Shown piece by piece: positions 45,770 to 54,267 of a stretch of 64,000 nt of DNA. Source of the stretch: Silanimonas sp. (GTDB lineage: Bacteria; Pseudomonadota; Gammaproteobacteria; Xanthomonadales; Xanthomonadaceae); contig BPKK01000001.1 in the NCBI GenBank assembly GCA_026005095.1, positions 186,001 through 250,000 of the forward strand, written 5' to 3'. The notes beneath the pieces were generated by a model, which worked only from the letters and a program-made list of their open reading frames with translations, was not told the origin of the DNA and did no database searches. The position numbers were made by a program, and so were the translations under genes. The number at the start of each line of letters is the position of its first letter. Position 1 is the first letter of the stretch.

Positions 45770-46645
45770 CACGCGCCCTCCTTCCCCAGCACCGGCGCGG
45801 TCCCGCGAGCGCCAGAGCAGCACCAGGCCGAGGGCCACCAGCGGCAGGCTCAGCACCATGCCCATGGTGAGCCAGCCGAAGGCCAGATAGCCGTACTGCG
45901 GGTCGGGCTGACGGAAGAACTCGGCGACGATGCGGAACAGGCCGTACAACAGGGCGAACAAACCGGAGACGGCGTAACGCGGCCGCGGCCGGCGGCTGAA
46001 CCACCAGAGCGCGAGGAACAGCACCAGGCCCTCGAGGAAGGCCTGTAGCAGCTGCGAGGGATAGCGGGCATAGGCATCCAGCGCACCAGTGGCATGCAGC
46101 ACGCGCAGCTGCTCGATCGGCATGCCGGTGTAATCGCCGAGCGGTGCGCGCGGGAACACCACGCCGAAGGGGCCGCTGGTGAGCCGGCCCCAGAGCTCGC
46201 CGCCGATCCAGTTGCCGATGCGGCCGAAACCGAGGCCGAGCGGCACCAGCGGCGCTATGAAGTCCAGGGTGTCGAACCAGTGCATGGCGTGTTTGCGGCA
46301 CCACCAGGCCCCGGCCAGCATCACGCCGATCAGGCCACCGTGGAAGCTCATGCCACCGCCACGCACATTGAACAGCATCAGCGGATCGGCGAGGAAGGAA
46401 GGCAGGTCGTAGAACAGCACGTAGCCGATGCGCCCGCCGAACAGCACGCCGAGCATGCCGTAGAACAAAAGGTCGCCGAAGGCGTTCTCGTCGATGCCCG
46501 GCAGCCGCCCGGCGCGCAGCCGCCGCCGCCCCAGCCACCAGGCGGCGGCGAAGCCCAGCACGTACATCAGGCCGTACCAGTGGATGCCATAGGGCCAGAA
46601 GGGCAGCTCAAGGGCGATGGGATCGATGTCGTGCAGGTAGCTCAT
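45769..46645 (-). CDS. lgt: Prolipoprotein diacylglyceryl transferase, read through into thyA by a probable extra base
   Basis: Lgt transfers diacylglycerol to the lipobox cysteine of prolipoproteins in the inner membrane. It is about 291 residues with seven helices. N-terminal [20 protein letters not shown], the [11 protein letters not shown] helix and the signature [17 protein letters not shown] are intact. A TGA at 45769-45771 overlapping the thyA ATG is the expected stop but lies one frame off. Removing one base from the four-base G run (C run on plus, 45784-45787) brings it into frame. Otherwise Lgt would be fused to ThyA. The upstream EAL gene ends 13 bases before the ATG. Confidence 0.88.
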
Positions 46646-46658
46646 GCAGTCATCCGGT

Positions 46659-48491
46659 TCAAGGGACCAGCCAACGCGCGGCGAAAGCCTCGGGCGGCAG
46701 GGCCGGGTCGAAGAAATAGCCCTGGGCCAGTTCGGTACCGAGGGCCTTCAGGAATTCGCACTGCGCCGCAATCTCCACGCCCTCGGCCACCACTTCGAGA
46801 TCGAGGTGGCGGGCAAGATCGAGCAGGCCGGCCACCACCGCCCGTGCCTTGGGATCGCTATCGGCGCGCAGGCAGAAACTGCGGTCGATCTTGAGGCCGG
46901 CAAGCGGCAGGTCGATCAGGTGCGAGAGCGAGGCAAACCCGGTGCCGAAGTCGTCCAGCGACACCGGGAAGCCCATGTCGGCGAGGTAGCGTAGGGTGGT
47001 GGCGGCATCCTCGCCAGCGGCGAACAGGGTGTTCTCGGTCACCTCGCAGACCAGCAGGCCCTCCACGCCGTAGGCGCGCACGGTATCGCGCAGCTCGGCC
47101 ACCAGCACCGGCGACTGCAGTTGCACCGGCGAGAAGTTCACGTGCAGGCGGAAATCCGGGCGGCGCTCGCGCAGACGGTGCCGGCGCGCCCAGTCGAACA
47201 GCTCGCGCAGAAGGGCCATGTGCACCGACACGATCAGCCCGCTCTCCTCCAGCCGCGGCACGAATTCGGCCGGCGACACCGGGCGCCCTTCGCGATCCCA
47301 GCGCATCAGGGCCTCGGCCCCCACCGCCCGGCCATCGGCCAGTGAAACGATGGGCTGCAGATGGAACTGGAACTCGCGGGCATCGGCGGCGCGACGCACC
47401 TCGCGCTCGAGCAGCAGGGCGCTCTCCAGCTCCTCGCGCACCTCGGGCCAGACCACCTCCACCCGTCCGCGCCCCTTGCGTGCGGCACCAAAGGCGGCGG
47501 TGAGCGCATCACGCAGCAAGCGATCGGCATCGCGCTCGCCACGCGCTCCGGGCACGATGCCAACAGAGGTACTGAACTCGATGCTATCGCCGTCCGGCGC
47601 CCCCATCGGCAGGGCAATGGCACGCTGCAGCCGGCCGGCCATCCGCACCGCCAGGCCCTGCACGCGCTCGCCCACCACCCAGAGAGCGAAGGTGTCGTCG
47701 GCCACCCGGCCGAGATGCGCTGCCGGCACCAGCTGTCCGATCCGCGCCGCGGCCTCGGCCATCACCGCATCGGCGAAATCGCCGCCATAGCGGTGGGCCA
47801 GGCTGCGCAGGCGCTCGAGATCGAGGGCGATCACCGCCAGGTCCTCGCCCTCGTGCAACCCGGCCACTGCCTGCGCCAATCGGTCGACGAACAGGCTGCG
47901 CCCAGGCAGACCGGTGGCGGCATCGAACAGCAGCTCGCGGCGGCGTTCGTCCTCGTTGGCGGCCATGCGCAGGCGGTCGTGGCGCTGCGAGAGGATGCCG
48001 CTCAGCGAGGCCAGGAAGAGCTGCTCCGGCCCGGTCCAGCGGCGCGGCGGCCCCACATGCTCGAGGCAGAGCACGCCCACGATCTCACCGAACTCGCAGA
48101 TCGGCACATCGAGCAAGGCGCCGATGCCGAGCGGCCGCAGATAGCCTTCGGCGAGCTCGCAGGTGCGCGGGTCGGCGCAGGCATCCTCGGCCGCCAGCAC
48201 CATCAGGTCCTCGATGGCCCGAAAGTAGGCCGGGGCCATGGCCACCGGCACCTCGATGCCGGGCTCGAAATCGACCCTGCCCTGCTCGAAAGCCACCGTG
48301 CAGCGCAGGCCCTGGCGCCCGGGCAGCCACTGCCACAGACCGGCCCGCGCCACCCCGAGCAGCCGGGCGGTCTCGGCGAGGATCCGGCCCAAGGCCTCCG
48401 GGGCATCGTCCTGGGCCCACTGGTGCAGGCGCTTCAGGGCTCCAGTGAACTCGGCGGGCGGTGCAGCGGTGGGCGGGGGGGCGGAGGCCAT
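46659..48491 (-). CDS. GAF-GGDEF-EAL protein, probable cyclic-di-GMP phosphodiesterase
   Basis: A 610-residue soluble signalling protein with a GAF domain (about residues 18-170), a GGDEF-like domain (about 190-345) and an EAL domain (about 365-610). The GGDEF site reads VADDTF, so cyclase activity is lost. The EAL domain looks active: [52 protein letters not shown] and AQGYFFDPA supply the expected metal and base residues. So it should hydrolyse c-di-GMP under control of a GAF ligand. It is embedded between rlmI and lgt with gaps of 16 and 13 bases, an unusual operon position. Confidence 0.87.
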   Translation of the reverse strand: MASAPPPTAAPPAEFTGALKRLHQWAQDDAPEALGRILAETARLLGVARAGLWQWLPGRQGLRCTVAFEQGRVDFEPGIEVPVAMAPAYFRAIEDLMVLAAEDACADPRTCELAEGYLRPLGIGALLDVPICEFGEIVGVLCLEHVGPPRRWTGPEQLFLASLSGILSQRHDRLRMAANEDERRRELLFDAATGLPGRSLFVDRLAQAVAGLHEGEDLAVIALDLERLRSLAHRYGGDFADAVMAEAAARIGQLVPAAHLGRVADDTFALWVVGERVQGLAVRMAGRLQRAIALPMGAPDGDSIEFSTSVGIVPGARGERDADRLLRDALTAAFGAARKGRGRVEVVWPEVREELESALLLEREVRRAADAREFQFHLQPIVSLADGRAVGAEALMRWDREGRPVSPAEFVPRLEESGLIVSVHMALLRELFDWARRHRLRERRPDFRLHVNFSPVQLQSPVLVAELRDTVRAYGVEGLLVCEVTENTLFAAGEDAATTLRYLADMGFPVSLDDFGTGFASLSHLIDLPLAGLKIDRSFCLRADSDPKARAVVAGLLDLARHLDLEVVAEGVEIAAQCEFLKALGTELAQGYFFDPALPPEAFAARWLVP

Positions 48492-48507
48492 GACGGCAGT
48501 ATCGCGC

Positions 48508-49710
48508 TCAGGCTGGCAGCACGCGGAACAGCGCACCCTTGAGGTATTCGGTTTCCGGGATGGCCGGATGGATGGGGTGGTCCGGCCCCTGGGCCAGGAA
48601 CTCCAGCAGCTGGGCCTGGCGGTCGAGATGGCGCGCCCCGGCCTGCACGGCCTCGACGAGGGCGCTGCGGGGGAAGTGGTGGCTGCAGGAACAGGCCACC
48701 AGCAGGCCGTCCTTCGCCAGCACCTGCATCGCCGCCTCGAATATGCGGCGGTAGGCCAGCGCCCCTTCCTTGAAGTCCTTCCGGCGCTTGATGAAGGCCG
48801 GTGGATCGACGATGACCACGTCCCAGCGCCGGCGCTCGGCGCGGGCGGCGCGGAGGAATTCGAAGGCATCCGCGACCTGCGCCTCGACCCGGTCGGCCAG
48901 CCCGTTGCGGGCCGCATTCGCACGCACCGCCTCGATCGCTCGGGCCGAGGCATCGACACACTCGGCCCGGCTGGCGCCGGCAGCCAGGGCGCGCAGGCCC
49001 CAGCCCCCGGCGAAACTGAAGAGATCGAGCACCGAGCGGCCGGCGAACCAGGGGGCGAGGCGGTCGCGGTTGCTGCGCTGGTCGTAGAACCAGCCGGTCT
49101 TCTGGCCTTCCAGCACGTCGGCGGCGAACACCAGCCCGGCCTCATGCACCTCGACCGGCCCCTCCACCGGCAGGCCGCGCACCTGCACGCTGCTGCCGAG
49201 GCCCTCCACAGCCCGCGCGCTGCTGTCGTTCTTCCACACGAGGCTGCGCGGCTTCAGCACCCTGTCGAGGGCCTCGCCGATCTCCTCCTGCAGCCGGTCC
49301 ATGCCGGCCGTGGTGGCCTGGGCCACCAGCACCTCGCCGAAGCGGTCCACGGTGAGGCCGGGCAGTCCATCGGCCTCGCCGAACACCAGCCGGTAGTAGG
49401 GCTCGGCATAGCGGCGCTCGCGCAGGGCCAAGGCCACGTTCAGCCGGTGCACGAACAGCGAGCGGTCGAGGGCATGACCGCCGCGGTCGACGAGGCGGGC
49501 AGCGATCAGGGTGTTCGGATGCGCATAGCCGCTGCCTAGGGGCTTGCCGGCGTGGTCGAGCAGTTGCACCGGCTGTCCCGGCGCGAGAGCCGAGAGCGGC
49601 GTGCGCGCCACGTCCACTTCGTTGCTGAACACCCAGAGGTGACCGGCGCGCAGGCGGCGCTCCTCGCCCCGGCGCAGGATGAGCGGCGCGAGCTCCGTGC
49701 CGCCGCTCAT
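48508..49710 (-). CDS. rlmI: 23S rRNA (cytosine-1962-C5)-methyltransferase
   Basis: A 400-residue RlmI-type enzyme. The N-terminal PUA domain (GEERRLRAGHLWVFSNEV) is followed by an intermediate beta domain (FGEADGLPGLTVDRFGEVL) and the SAM-dependent domain with VLDLFSFAGGWGLRALAAGA. The conserved VIVDPPAFIKRRKDFKEG carries the family motif, and SCSHHF holds a catalytic cysteine. Its ATG overlaps the dgkA stop by four bases. Third-position GC and operon structure match its neighbours. Confidence 0.92.
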   Translation of the reverse strand: MSGGTELAPLILRRGEERRLRAGHLWVFSNEVDVARTPLSALAPGQPVQLLDHAGKPLGSGYAHPNTLIAARLVDRGGHALDRSLFVHRLNVALALRERRYAEPYYRLVFGEADGLPGLTVDRFGEVLVAQATTAGMDRLQEEIGEALDRVLKPRSLVWKNDSSARAVEGLGSSVQVRGLPVEGPVEVHEAGLVFAADVLEGQKTGWFYDQRSNRDRLAPWFAGRSVLDLFSFAGGWGLRALAAGASRAECVDASARAIEAVRANAARNGLADRVEAQVADAFEFLRAARAERRRWDVVIVDPPAFIKRRKDFKEGALAYRRIFEAAMQVLAKDGLLVACSCSHHFPRSALVEAVQAGARHLDRQAQLLEFLAQGPDHPIHPAIPETEYLKGALFRVLPA

Positions 49711-50093
49711 GCCAGCACCCGCGGCAGCAGGATGAGGCCCCAGCAGGCCAGCACGTTCATGTCGCAGAGGAAGACCGCCGCCGAGCCCATGTCCTTGGCC
49801 CGCTTGGCCATCTCATGCCATTCACTACCGAAGCGGTCGACCACCGCCTCCACCGCCGAGTTCACCACCTCGACGATCAGCACCAGTATCAGGCTGCCGA
49901 CGAGGATCGCCCGCTCCACGCCGTTCTCTCCCAGCCACAGTGCCAAAGGGGCCAGTAGCAGGAAGAGGTAGACCTCGAGCCGGAACGAGCTCTCCAGGCG
50001 CCAGGTCGCCGAAAGGCCCTGCATCGACCACTGGAAGGCCCGCCAGACCCGGAAAGGGCTGCGCGGGGCGTGGCTGTCGATGCTGTCGGCCAT
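49707..50093 (-). CDS. dgkA: Diacylglycerol kinase (prokaryotic DgkA)
   Basis: A 128-residue inner-membrane kinase with three helices that phosphorylates diacylglycerol, recycling lipid head-group leftovers. The signature EVVNSAVEAVVDRFGSEWHE followed by AKRAKDMGSAAV is complete, including the catalytic Glu and Asp. It is the first gene of the minus-strand run dgkA-rlmI-EAL-lgt-thyA-folA. The start at 50091-50093 gives the usual soluble N-terminal helix (FRVWRAFQWSMQGL). The 170-base divergent region to the next gene shows no clear promoter to my eye. Confidence 0.95.
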   Translation of the reverse strand: MADSIDSHAPRSPFRVWRAFQWSMQGLSATWRLESSFRLEVYLFLLLAPLALWLGENGVERAILVGSLILVLIVEVVNSAVEAVVDRFGSEWHEMAKRAKDMGSAAVFLCDMNVLACWGLILLPRVLA

Positions 50094-50263
50094 GGGCGCG
50101 GGAAATCCTTGGGAGCGTTGCCGGAAACGGACCTGGGGCGGCAAAGTCTGACACAGGCCACCCGCCCGGGTCGGCAGGACTTCCGGCACTGCGCCATCCT
50201 CACGCGCTCTGCAAGGCTGTCCGCCGCATCGTTGGCCTCCCCCCACCGACCCGAGGAGATTCC

Positions 50264-50947
50264 ATGCTGAACCCCGAACGCCTGCTGCAGCAGATGATGA
50301 GGGAAGCCCTGGGCGGCAGCCTGGGCGGCAGGCGCCGGCCGGCGAAGAAGGCGGGTGGTCTTGGCGGCCTGCTCGGCGGCATGTCCACCGCCACCAAGGC
50401 GAAGGTCGGGCTCGGCCTGCTCGGCGTGGCCATCGCCGCCTACGAGCACTACCGCAGCAACAATGCGAATCCCCCGGCCGCCGGTGCCCGCACGCCGTCC
50501 GCCAGCCCGCCTCCGCCGCCACCGCCCCCGGCCCATGCCGGTCCCGCTCCCAGCGCGCCGCCCCCTCCCCCGGGCGCTCCCGCCGTGGCAGCCGGTACCG
50601 GGGCCGCCGAGGAGGCCATGCACCTGCTGCGCGCCATGATCTGCGCCGCCGCTGCCGATGGCCTGATCGACGCCGAGGAGCGCGAACGCATCCTCGGCAG
50701 TGCCCGCGAGGCCGGCCTCGAGCGGGAAGAGCTGGAGGCACTGGAGGGCGAGCTGGCCGCGCCGCTCACCCTGCCGCAGCTGCTCGCCCGTACCCGCCCC
50801 GCCCAGCGCGAGCAGGTTTACGTGGCCTCGCTGATCGCCATCGGCCGCGAGACCGAGGCCGAACGCCAGCACCTCGAGGCCCTGGCCCGCGGCCTCGGCC
50901 TCGATGCCGCCGCCCGCGAGCGCCTGCACACCGACCTCGGCCTCTGA
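50264..50947 (+). CDS. DUF533/YebE-like (TerB-fold) protein
   Basis: A 227-residue protein with a Gly-rich N-terminal segment and a possible membrane helix (KVGLGLLGVAIAAYEHY), a proline-rich linker with a run of eight prolines (about residues 86-93), and a C-terminal helical domain with TerB-like layout (LLRAMICAAAADGLIDAEERE). The last part, YVASLIAIGRETEAERQHLEAL, is typical of DUF533. The AAADG and ERE pattern marks a possible metal site as in TerB. The ATG follows an excellent GAGGAG ribosome site. Function of the family is not established. Confidence 0.82.
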   Translation: MLNPERLLQQMMREALGGSLGGRRRPAKKAGGLGGLLGGMSTATKAKVGLGLLGVAIAAYEHYRSNNANPPAAGARTPSASPPPPPPPPAHAGPAPSAPPPPPGAPAVAAGTGAAEEAMHLLRAMICAAAADGLIDAEERERILGSAREAGLEREELEALEGELAAPLTLPQLLARTRPAQREQVYVASLIAIGRETEAERQHLEALARGLGLDAAARERLHTDLGL

Positions 50948-50982
50948 AACTCCCTCCTCCCCCCAGCTCCCGGAGCTCCCCC

Positions 50983-51987
50983 ATGCACCAGTGGTACCTC
51001 AGCTACAACGGCCAGACCATGGGCCCGCTCGACGAGGCTGCGGCCCGCCAGCAGGCCAGCCTCAATCCCAGCGGCCACTGCTGGCGCGCCGGCTTCGCCG
51101 AATGGGTGCCGATCGCCGCCTGCGCCGAACTGCGCGCCGAATCGGTGGCCGGCAACGTCACCATCCCGCCACCGCTCGCTGGTACCGCCGGCCAGCGCGC
51201 CGACGCCATCGACTACCGCATCTACGGCGAGGATATGCAGTTCGTCGAGATCGAGCTCGATCCCGGCGAATCCGCCGTGGCCGAGGCCGGGGCCATGATG
51301 TACAAGGATGCCGTGGTGCGGATGGAAACCGTGTTCGGCGACGGCCGCGATGGCGGCGGCGGCTTCATGGACAAGCTGCTCGGCGCCGGCAAGCGGGTGA
51401 TCACCGGCGAGTCGCTGTTCACCACCGTGTTCACCCACGGTGGCAGCACGGGCAAGGCCCGGGTGGCCTTCGCCTCGCCCTACCCCGGCACCATCGTGCC
51501 GATGACGCTCGCCAACTACGGCGGCCGCATCATCTGCCAGAAGGACAGCTTCCTCGCCGCGGCACGCGGGGTCAGCATCGGCATCCACTTCCAGCGCAAG
51601 GTGATGACCGCGCTGTTCGGCGGCGAGGGCTTCATCATGCAGAAGCTCGAGGGCGACGGACTGGTGTTCGTGCATGCCGGCGGCAGCATCCTCGAGCGCC
51701 AGCTCGGTCCCGGCGAGCGCCTCGACATCGACACCGGCTGCGTGGTGGCCTACACCGACACCGTGAGCTTCGACATCCGCAGCGTCGGCTCGGTGAAGTC
51801 CATGCTGTTCGGCGGCGAGGGCGTGTTCCTCGCCACCCTCACCGGCCCCGGCAAGGTCTGGATCCAGTCGCTGCCCTTCTCGCGGCTTGCCGGCCGCATG
51901 CTGCAGGCGGCGCTGAAGCCCGGCCGCGAGGAAGGCTCGGTGCTCGGCGGCCTTGGCCGCATCCTCGACGGCGACAACCGCTTCTGA
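50983..51987 (+). CDS. AIM24/TIGR00266 family protein with an N-terminal GYF_2-like domain
   Basis: A 334-residue protein. Residues 1-50 (QWYLSYNGQTMGPLDEAAAR, ending WVPIA) form a small GYF_2/DUF4339-type module that often binds partner peptides. Residues 70-320 are an AIM24/TIGR00266 beta-rich domain, with VEIELDPGESAVAEAGAMMYKD as its start (given in part), a FTTVFTHGGSTGKARVAFASP middle, also in part, and GGEGFIMQKLEGDGLVFVHAGG-type repeats. Members are widespread; function unknown in bacteria. It lies 35 bases after the DUF533 gene and is probably cotranscribed. Confidence 0.85.
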   Translation: MHQWYLSYNGQTMGPLDEAAARQQASLNPSGHCWRAGFAEWVPIAACAELRAESVAGNVTIPPPLAGTAGQRADAIDYRIYGEDMQFVEIELDPGESAVAEAGAMMYKDAVVRMETVFGDGRDGGGGFMDKLLGAGKRVITGESLFTTVFTHGGSTGKARVAFASPYPGTIVPMTLANYGGRIICQKDSFLAAARGVSIGIHFQRKVMTALFGGEGFIMQKLEGDGLVFVHAGGSILERQLGPGERLDIDTGCVVAYTDTVSFDIRSVGSVKSMLFGGEGVFLATLTGPGKVWIQSLPFSRLAGRMLQAALKPGREEGSVLGGLGRILDGDNRF

Positions 51988-52024
51988 GGCCGGGCAGGGC
52001 CGGCGCCGCGCGCCGCCGGCCTCA
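51985..52024. terminator. Long palindrome spanning both stop codons of convergent genes
   Basis: Outer arms 51985-51993 and 52016-52024 pair over nine bases. Between them a second GC hairpin (GGCGC / GCGCC) can form. The arms contain the stop codons of the AIM24-like gene (51985-51987) and the CBS gene (52022-52024). It could terminate both transcripts, but no T-run follows. Confidence 0.45.
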
Positions 52025-52450
52025 ACTGGCGATGTAGGCCTGGAGCTGGTCGATCTCCTCGGCCTGCTCTTCGATCACGGTCTTGAGCAGGTCGCCGATC
52101 GACACCACGCCGAGCAGCACCCCGTCCTCCACCACCGGCAAGTGGCGGAAGCGCAGTTCGGTCATCAGCTGCATGCACTCGCGGGCCCGCTGCGAGGGGG
52201 TCACGGTGCGCACCGGCGAGGTCATGATGGCCGACACCGGCGTGCTGGCCGAGGCCCGGCCCTGCAGCGCCACCTTCCGGGCATAGTCGCGCTCGGTCAT
52301 GATCCCGACGAGCTTTCCGTCGTCCATCACCAACACCGCGCCGACACTGCTCTCGGCCATGCGCTTGAGCGCCTCGAGCACCGAGTCCTGCGGCGAGACG
52401 GTGACCAGCGGGGTGTCCTTGCCATCGAGGATCTGACGCACGCTGCGCAT
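52022..52450 (-). CDS. Tandem CBS-domain protein
   Basis: A 142-residue protein composed of two CBS motifs, a Bateman module that usually binds adenine nucleotides. The first (VSPQDSVLEALKRMAES to IMTERDYARK) and second (VTPSQRARECMQLMTEL to VVSIGDLLKTVI) each carry the usual G-(I/V)-(M/V)-(T/S) end. The EERDYARK-type segment places it with a widespread stand-alone group of stress-related or redox-related regulators, but no target is visible here. Convergent with the AIM24-like gene and divergent from nothing close. Confidence 0.88.
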   Translation of the reverse strand: MRSVRQILDGKDTPLVTVSPQDSVLEALKRMAESSVGAVLVMDDGKLVGIMTERDYARKVALQGRASASTPVSAIMTSPVRTVTPSQRARECMQLMTELRFRHLPVVEDGVLLGVVSIGDLLKTVIEEQAEEIDQLQAYIAS

Positions 52451-52503
52451 TGCCCGGCTCCGGTGTGTGCCTGGCCTCGATCATACCCCCGCCGCCCACG
52501 GCC

Positions 52504-53499
52504 TCAAGGGGGCAGCAGCGCCTCATCGACGAGGTAGAGCGGCCGCTGCTTGGCCTCGAGATAGAGCCGACCGAGGTACTCGCCGATGATGCCGAGCGCC
52601 ATCAGCTGCAGACCGCCGAGGAAGGCCACCGCCACCATCAGGCTCGGCCAGCCGGCCACCGGGTCGCCCCAGAGCAGGGTCTTGAGGATGATCCACAAGC
52701 CGTAGACGAAAGCGCCCGCGGCACTGGCAAGGCCTAGGTAGGTGGCCACGCGCAGCGGCACCGTGGAAAAGCCGGTGATGCCCTCCAGCGCCAGGTTCCA
52801 CAGCCGCCAGTAGTTGAACTTGCTGGCGCCGGCAAGCCGCGGCGCCCGCTCGTAGTCGAAGGCCTCGGCGCGGAAGCCCACCCAGGCGAACAGGCCCTTC
52901 ATGAAGCGCTGGCGCTCGCGCAGGCCGCGCAGGGCGGCCACGGCGCGCGGGCCGAGCAGGCGAAAATCGCCAGTGTCGCGCGGGATCGGGGTGTCGGAGA
53001 GGGCATTGATGACGCGGTAGAAGGCCGCCGCCGTGGCGCGCTTGAGCCAGGGCTCGCCCTCGCGCCGGGTACGCCGGCCGTACACCACCTCGGCCCCGGC
53101 CTTCCAGCGCGCCACGAGGGCCGGCACCAGCTCCGGCGGGTCCTGGCCATCGGCGTCCAGCACCACCACCGCAGCGCCCTCGGGCACATGGTCGAGGCCG
53201 GCGGTCAGGGCCAGCTCCTTGCCGAAATTGCGGCTCAGGCGCAGCGCCCCCACCCGCGCCGGCGCCCCGGCGACGAAACCCTGCAGCAGATCCCAGGTGG
53301 CATCGCGGCTGCCATCGTCCACGTAGAGCAGGCGCACGCCCGGCCCCAGGGCCTCGGCCACCGCCAGCAGGCGGGGATGCAGCAGCGGCAGGCTGGCCGC
53401 CTCGTCGCGGGCGGCCACCAGCAGCACCAGGTCGACGGCGGCCGGCCGGGGCGGCAACGCCGTGTTCGCGTCTCGGGCATCGTGCATGCCGCCGAGCAT
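52504..53499 (-). CDS. Family 2 glycosyltransferase with C-terminal membrane helices (DPMS/GtrB-like)
   Basis: A 331-residue polyprenyl-phosphate glycosyltransferase-like enzyme. The GT-A domain has LLYVDDGSRDATWDLL, the metal-binding VLDADGQDPPEL, a later DTGDFRLLGPRAVAAL and the ERQRFMKGLFAWVGF stretch. Two C-terminal helices (YLGLASAAGAFVYGLW and SLMVAVAFLGGLQLMALGI) anchor it in the membrane. This layout matches GtrB/ArnC/DPM1 proteins that load a sugar onto undecaprenyl phosphate. No flippase or partner gene is adjacent, so the sugar and acceptor are unknown. An internal ATG at 53487 is an alternative start. Confidence 0.87.
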   Translation of the reverse strand: MLGGMHDARDANTALPPRPAAVDLVLLVAARDEAASLPLLHPRLLAVAEALGPGVRLLYVDDGSRDATWDLLQGFVAGAPARVGALRLSRNFGKELALTAGLDHVPEGAAVVVLDADGQDPPELVPALVARWKAGAEVVYGRRTRREGEPWLKRATAAAFYRVINALSDTPIPRDTGDFRLLGPRAVAALRGLRERQRFMKGLFAWVGFRAEAFDYERAPRLAGASKFNYWRLWNLALEGITGFSTVPLRVATYLGLASAAGAFVYGLWIILKTLLWGDPVAGWPSLMVAVAFLGGLQLMALGIIGEYLGRLYLEAKQRPLYLVDEALLPP

Positions 53500-53522
53500 A
53501 GCCAGCCGCGGGGCTTGCCTTC

Positions 53523-53546
53523 ATGATTCGCTACTTCCAGAATCAT
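53523..53546. promoter_or_regulatory. Candidate ArsR operator
   Basis: An exact inverted repeat with arms 53523-53529 (ATGATTC) and 53540-53546 (GAATCAT) and a ten-base spacer lies four bases before the arsR ATG. Its position suits autorepression of arsR-arsC-ACR3, relieved by arsenite. Confidence 0.7.
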
Positions 53547-53550
53547 CGAA

Positions 53551-53868
53551 ATGAACCAGTCCGATGCCGTCACTGCCCTTGCCGCGCTTGCCCAGCCCCA
53601 CCGGCTGGCGGCCTTCCGCGCCCTGGTGCAGGCCGGCCCCGAGGGGCTGTCGGTGGGCGAGCTGCGCGAGGCCCTCGGCCTGGCGCCGGCCACGCTCACC
53701 GGCCACCTCAATGTGCTGCGCCATGCCGGCCTGGTGCACGACACCCGCGAGGGCCGCTCGATCCGCGTCCATGCCGCCCTCGATCGCATGGACGCCCTCG
53801 TGGCCTACCTCACCGAGAACTGCTGCGGTGGCCAACCTTGCGCTCCGCCGCCTCCTGCTTGCTGCTGA
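53551..53868 (+). CDS. arsR: ArsR-family metalloregulator
   Basis: A 105-residue winged-helix repressor. The DNA-reading helix-turn-helix is in ELREALGLAPATLTGHLNVL, followed by the wing TREGRSIRVHAAL. Cysteines cluster near the C-terminus (NCCGGQPC and a final CC), a position used for As(III) binding in ArsR members of the type common in proteobacterial ars operons, rather than the helix-5 CxC of the E. coli plasmid ArsR. It heads an operon with arsC and an ACR3 pump and would act on the palindrome just upstream. Confidence 0.9.
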   Translation: MNQSDAVTALAALAQPHRLAAFRALVQAGPEGLSVGELREALGLAPATLTGHLNVLRHAGLVHDTREGRSIRVHAALDRMDALVAYLTENCCGGQPCAPPPPACC

Positions 53869-53883
53869 ATGAGAGCCGAAGCC

Positions 53884-54267
53884 ATGAAACGTGTCTTGTT
53901 CGTCTGCGTGGAAAACGCCAACCGCTCTCAGATGGCGGAGGCTTTCGCCCGTCTGCATGGGGGGGCGGAGGTGGAAGCCCTGAGCGCCGGCTCGAAGCCT
54001 TCTGGCGTCATCAATCCCAAGGCCATCCGCTTCATGGCCGAACGCGGTGTCGACCTCACCCACCACGCCTCCAAGTCGCTCGACGAGATCGGGGGCGAAT
54101 TCGATGCCGTCATCACCATGGGCTGTGGTGATTCCTGCCCCTGGGTACCGGCGCGAATCCGTGAGGACTGGGCCCTGCCCGACCCCAAGCACATGGATGA
54201 CGAGGGCTATCGCGCCGTGCGCGACACCATCGAAGCCAAGGTTCGCGAGCTTCTCGCCCGCCTGTGA
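53884..54267 (+). CDS. arsC: Arsenate reductase, low-molecular-weight phosphatase type
   Basis: A 127-residue enzyme reducing arsenate to arsenite for export. It has the P-loop CVENANR (Cys8 and Arg14, CX5R), and a redox pair Cys81 and Cys85 in MGCGDSCPW, the arrangement of thioredoxin-coupled ArsC with phosphatase fold. [17 protein letters not shown] is the family's product-side loop. The ATG at 53884 is preferred over in-frame upstream codons at 53869. Its stop overlaps the GTG start of the arsenite pump (GTGA). Confidence 0.92.
   Translation: MKRVLFVCVENANRSQMAEAFARLHGGAEVEALSAGSKPSGVINPKAIRFMAERGVDLTHHASKSLDEIGGEFDAVITMGCGDSCPWVPARIREDWALPDPKHMDDEGYRAVRDTIEAKVRELLARL

Noticed and set aside
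44975-46645. A genuine Lgt-ThyA bifunctional enzyme
   Set aside because: A TGA overlapping the thyA ATG is one base out of frame next to a G run, and other genes here show the same type of indel. Treated as two genes.
50264-50947. Tellurite resistance gene
   Set aside because: The TerB-like fold occurs in many unrelated proteins and no other ter genes are present; annotated as DUF533/YebE-like instead.
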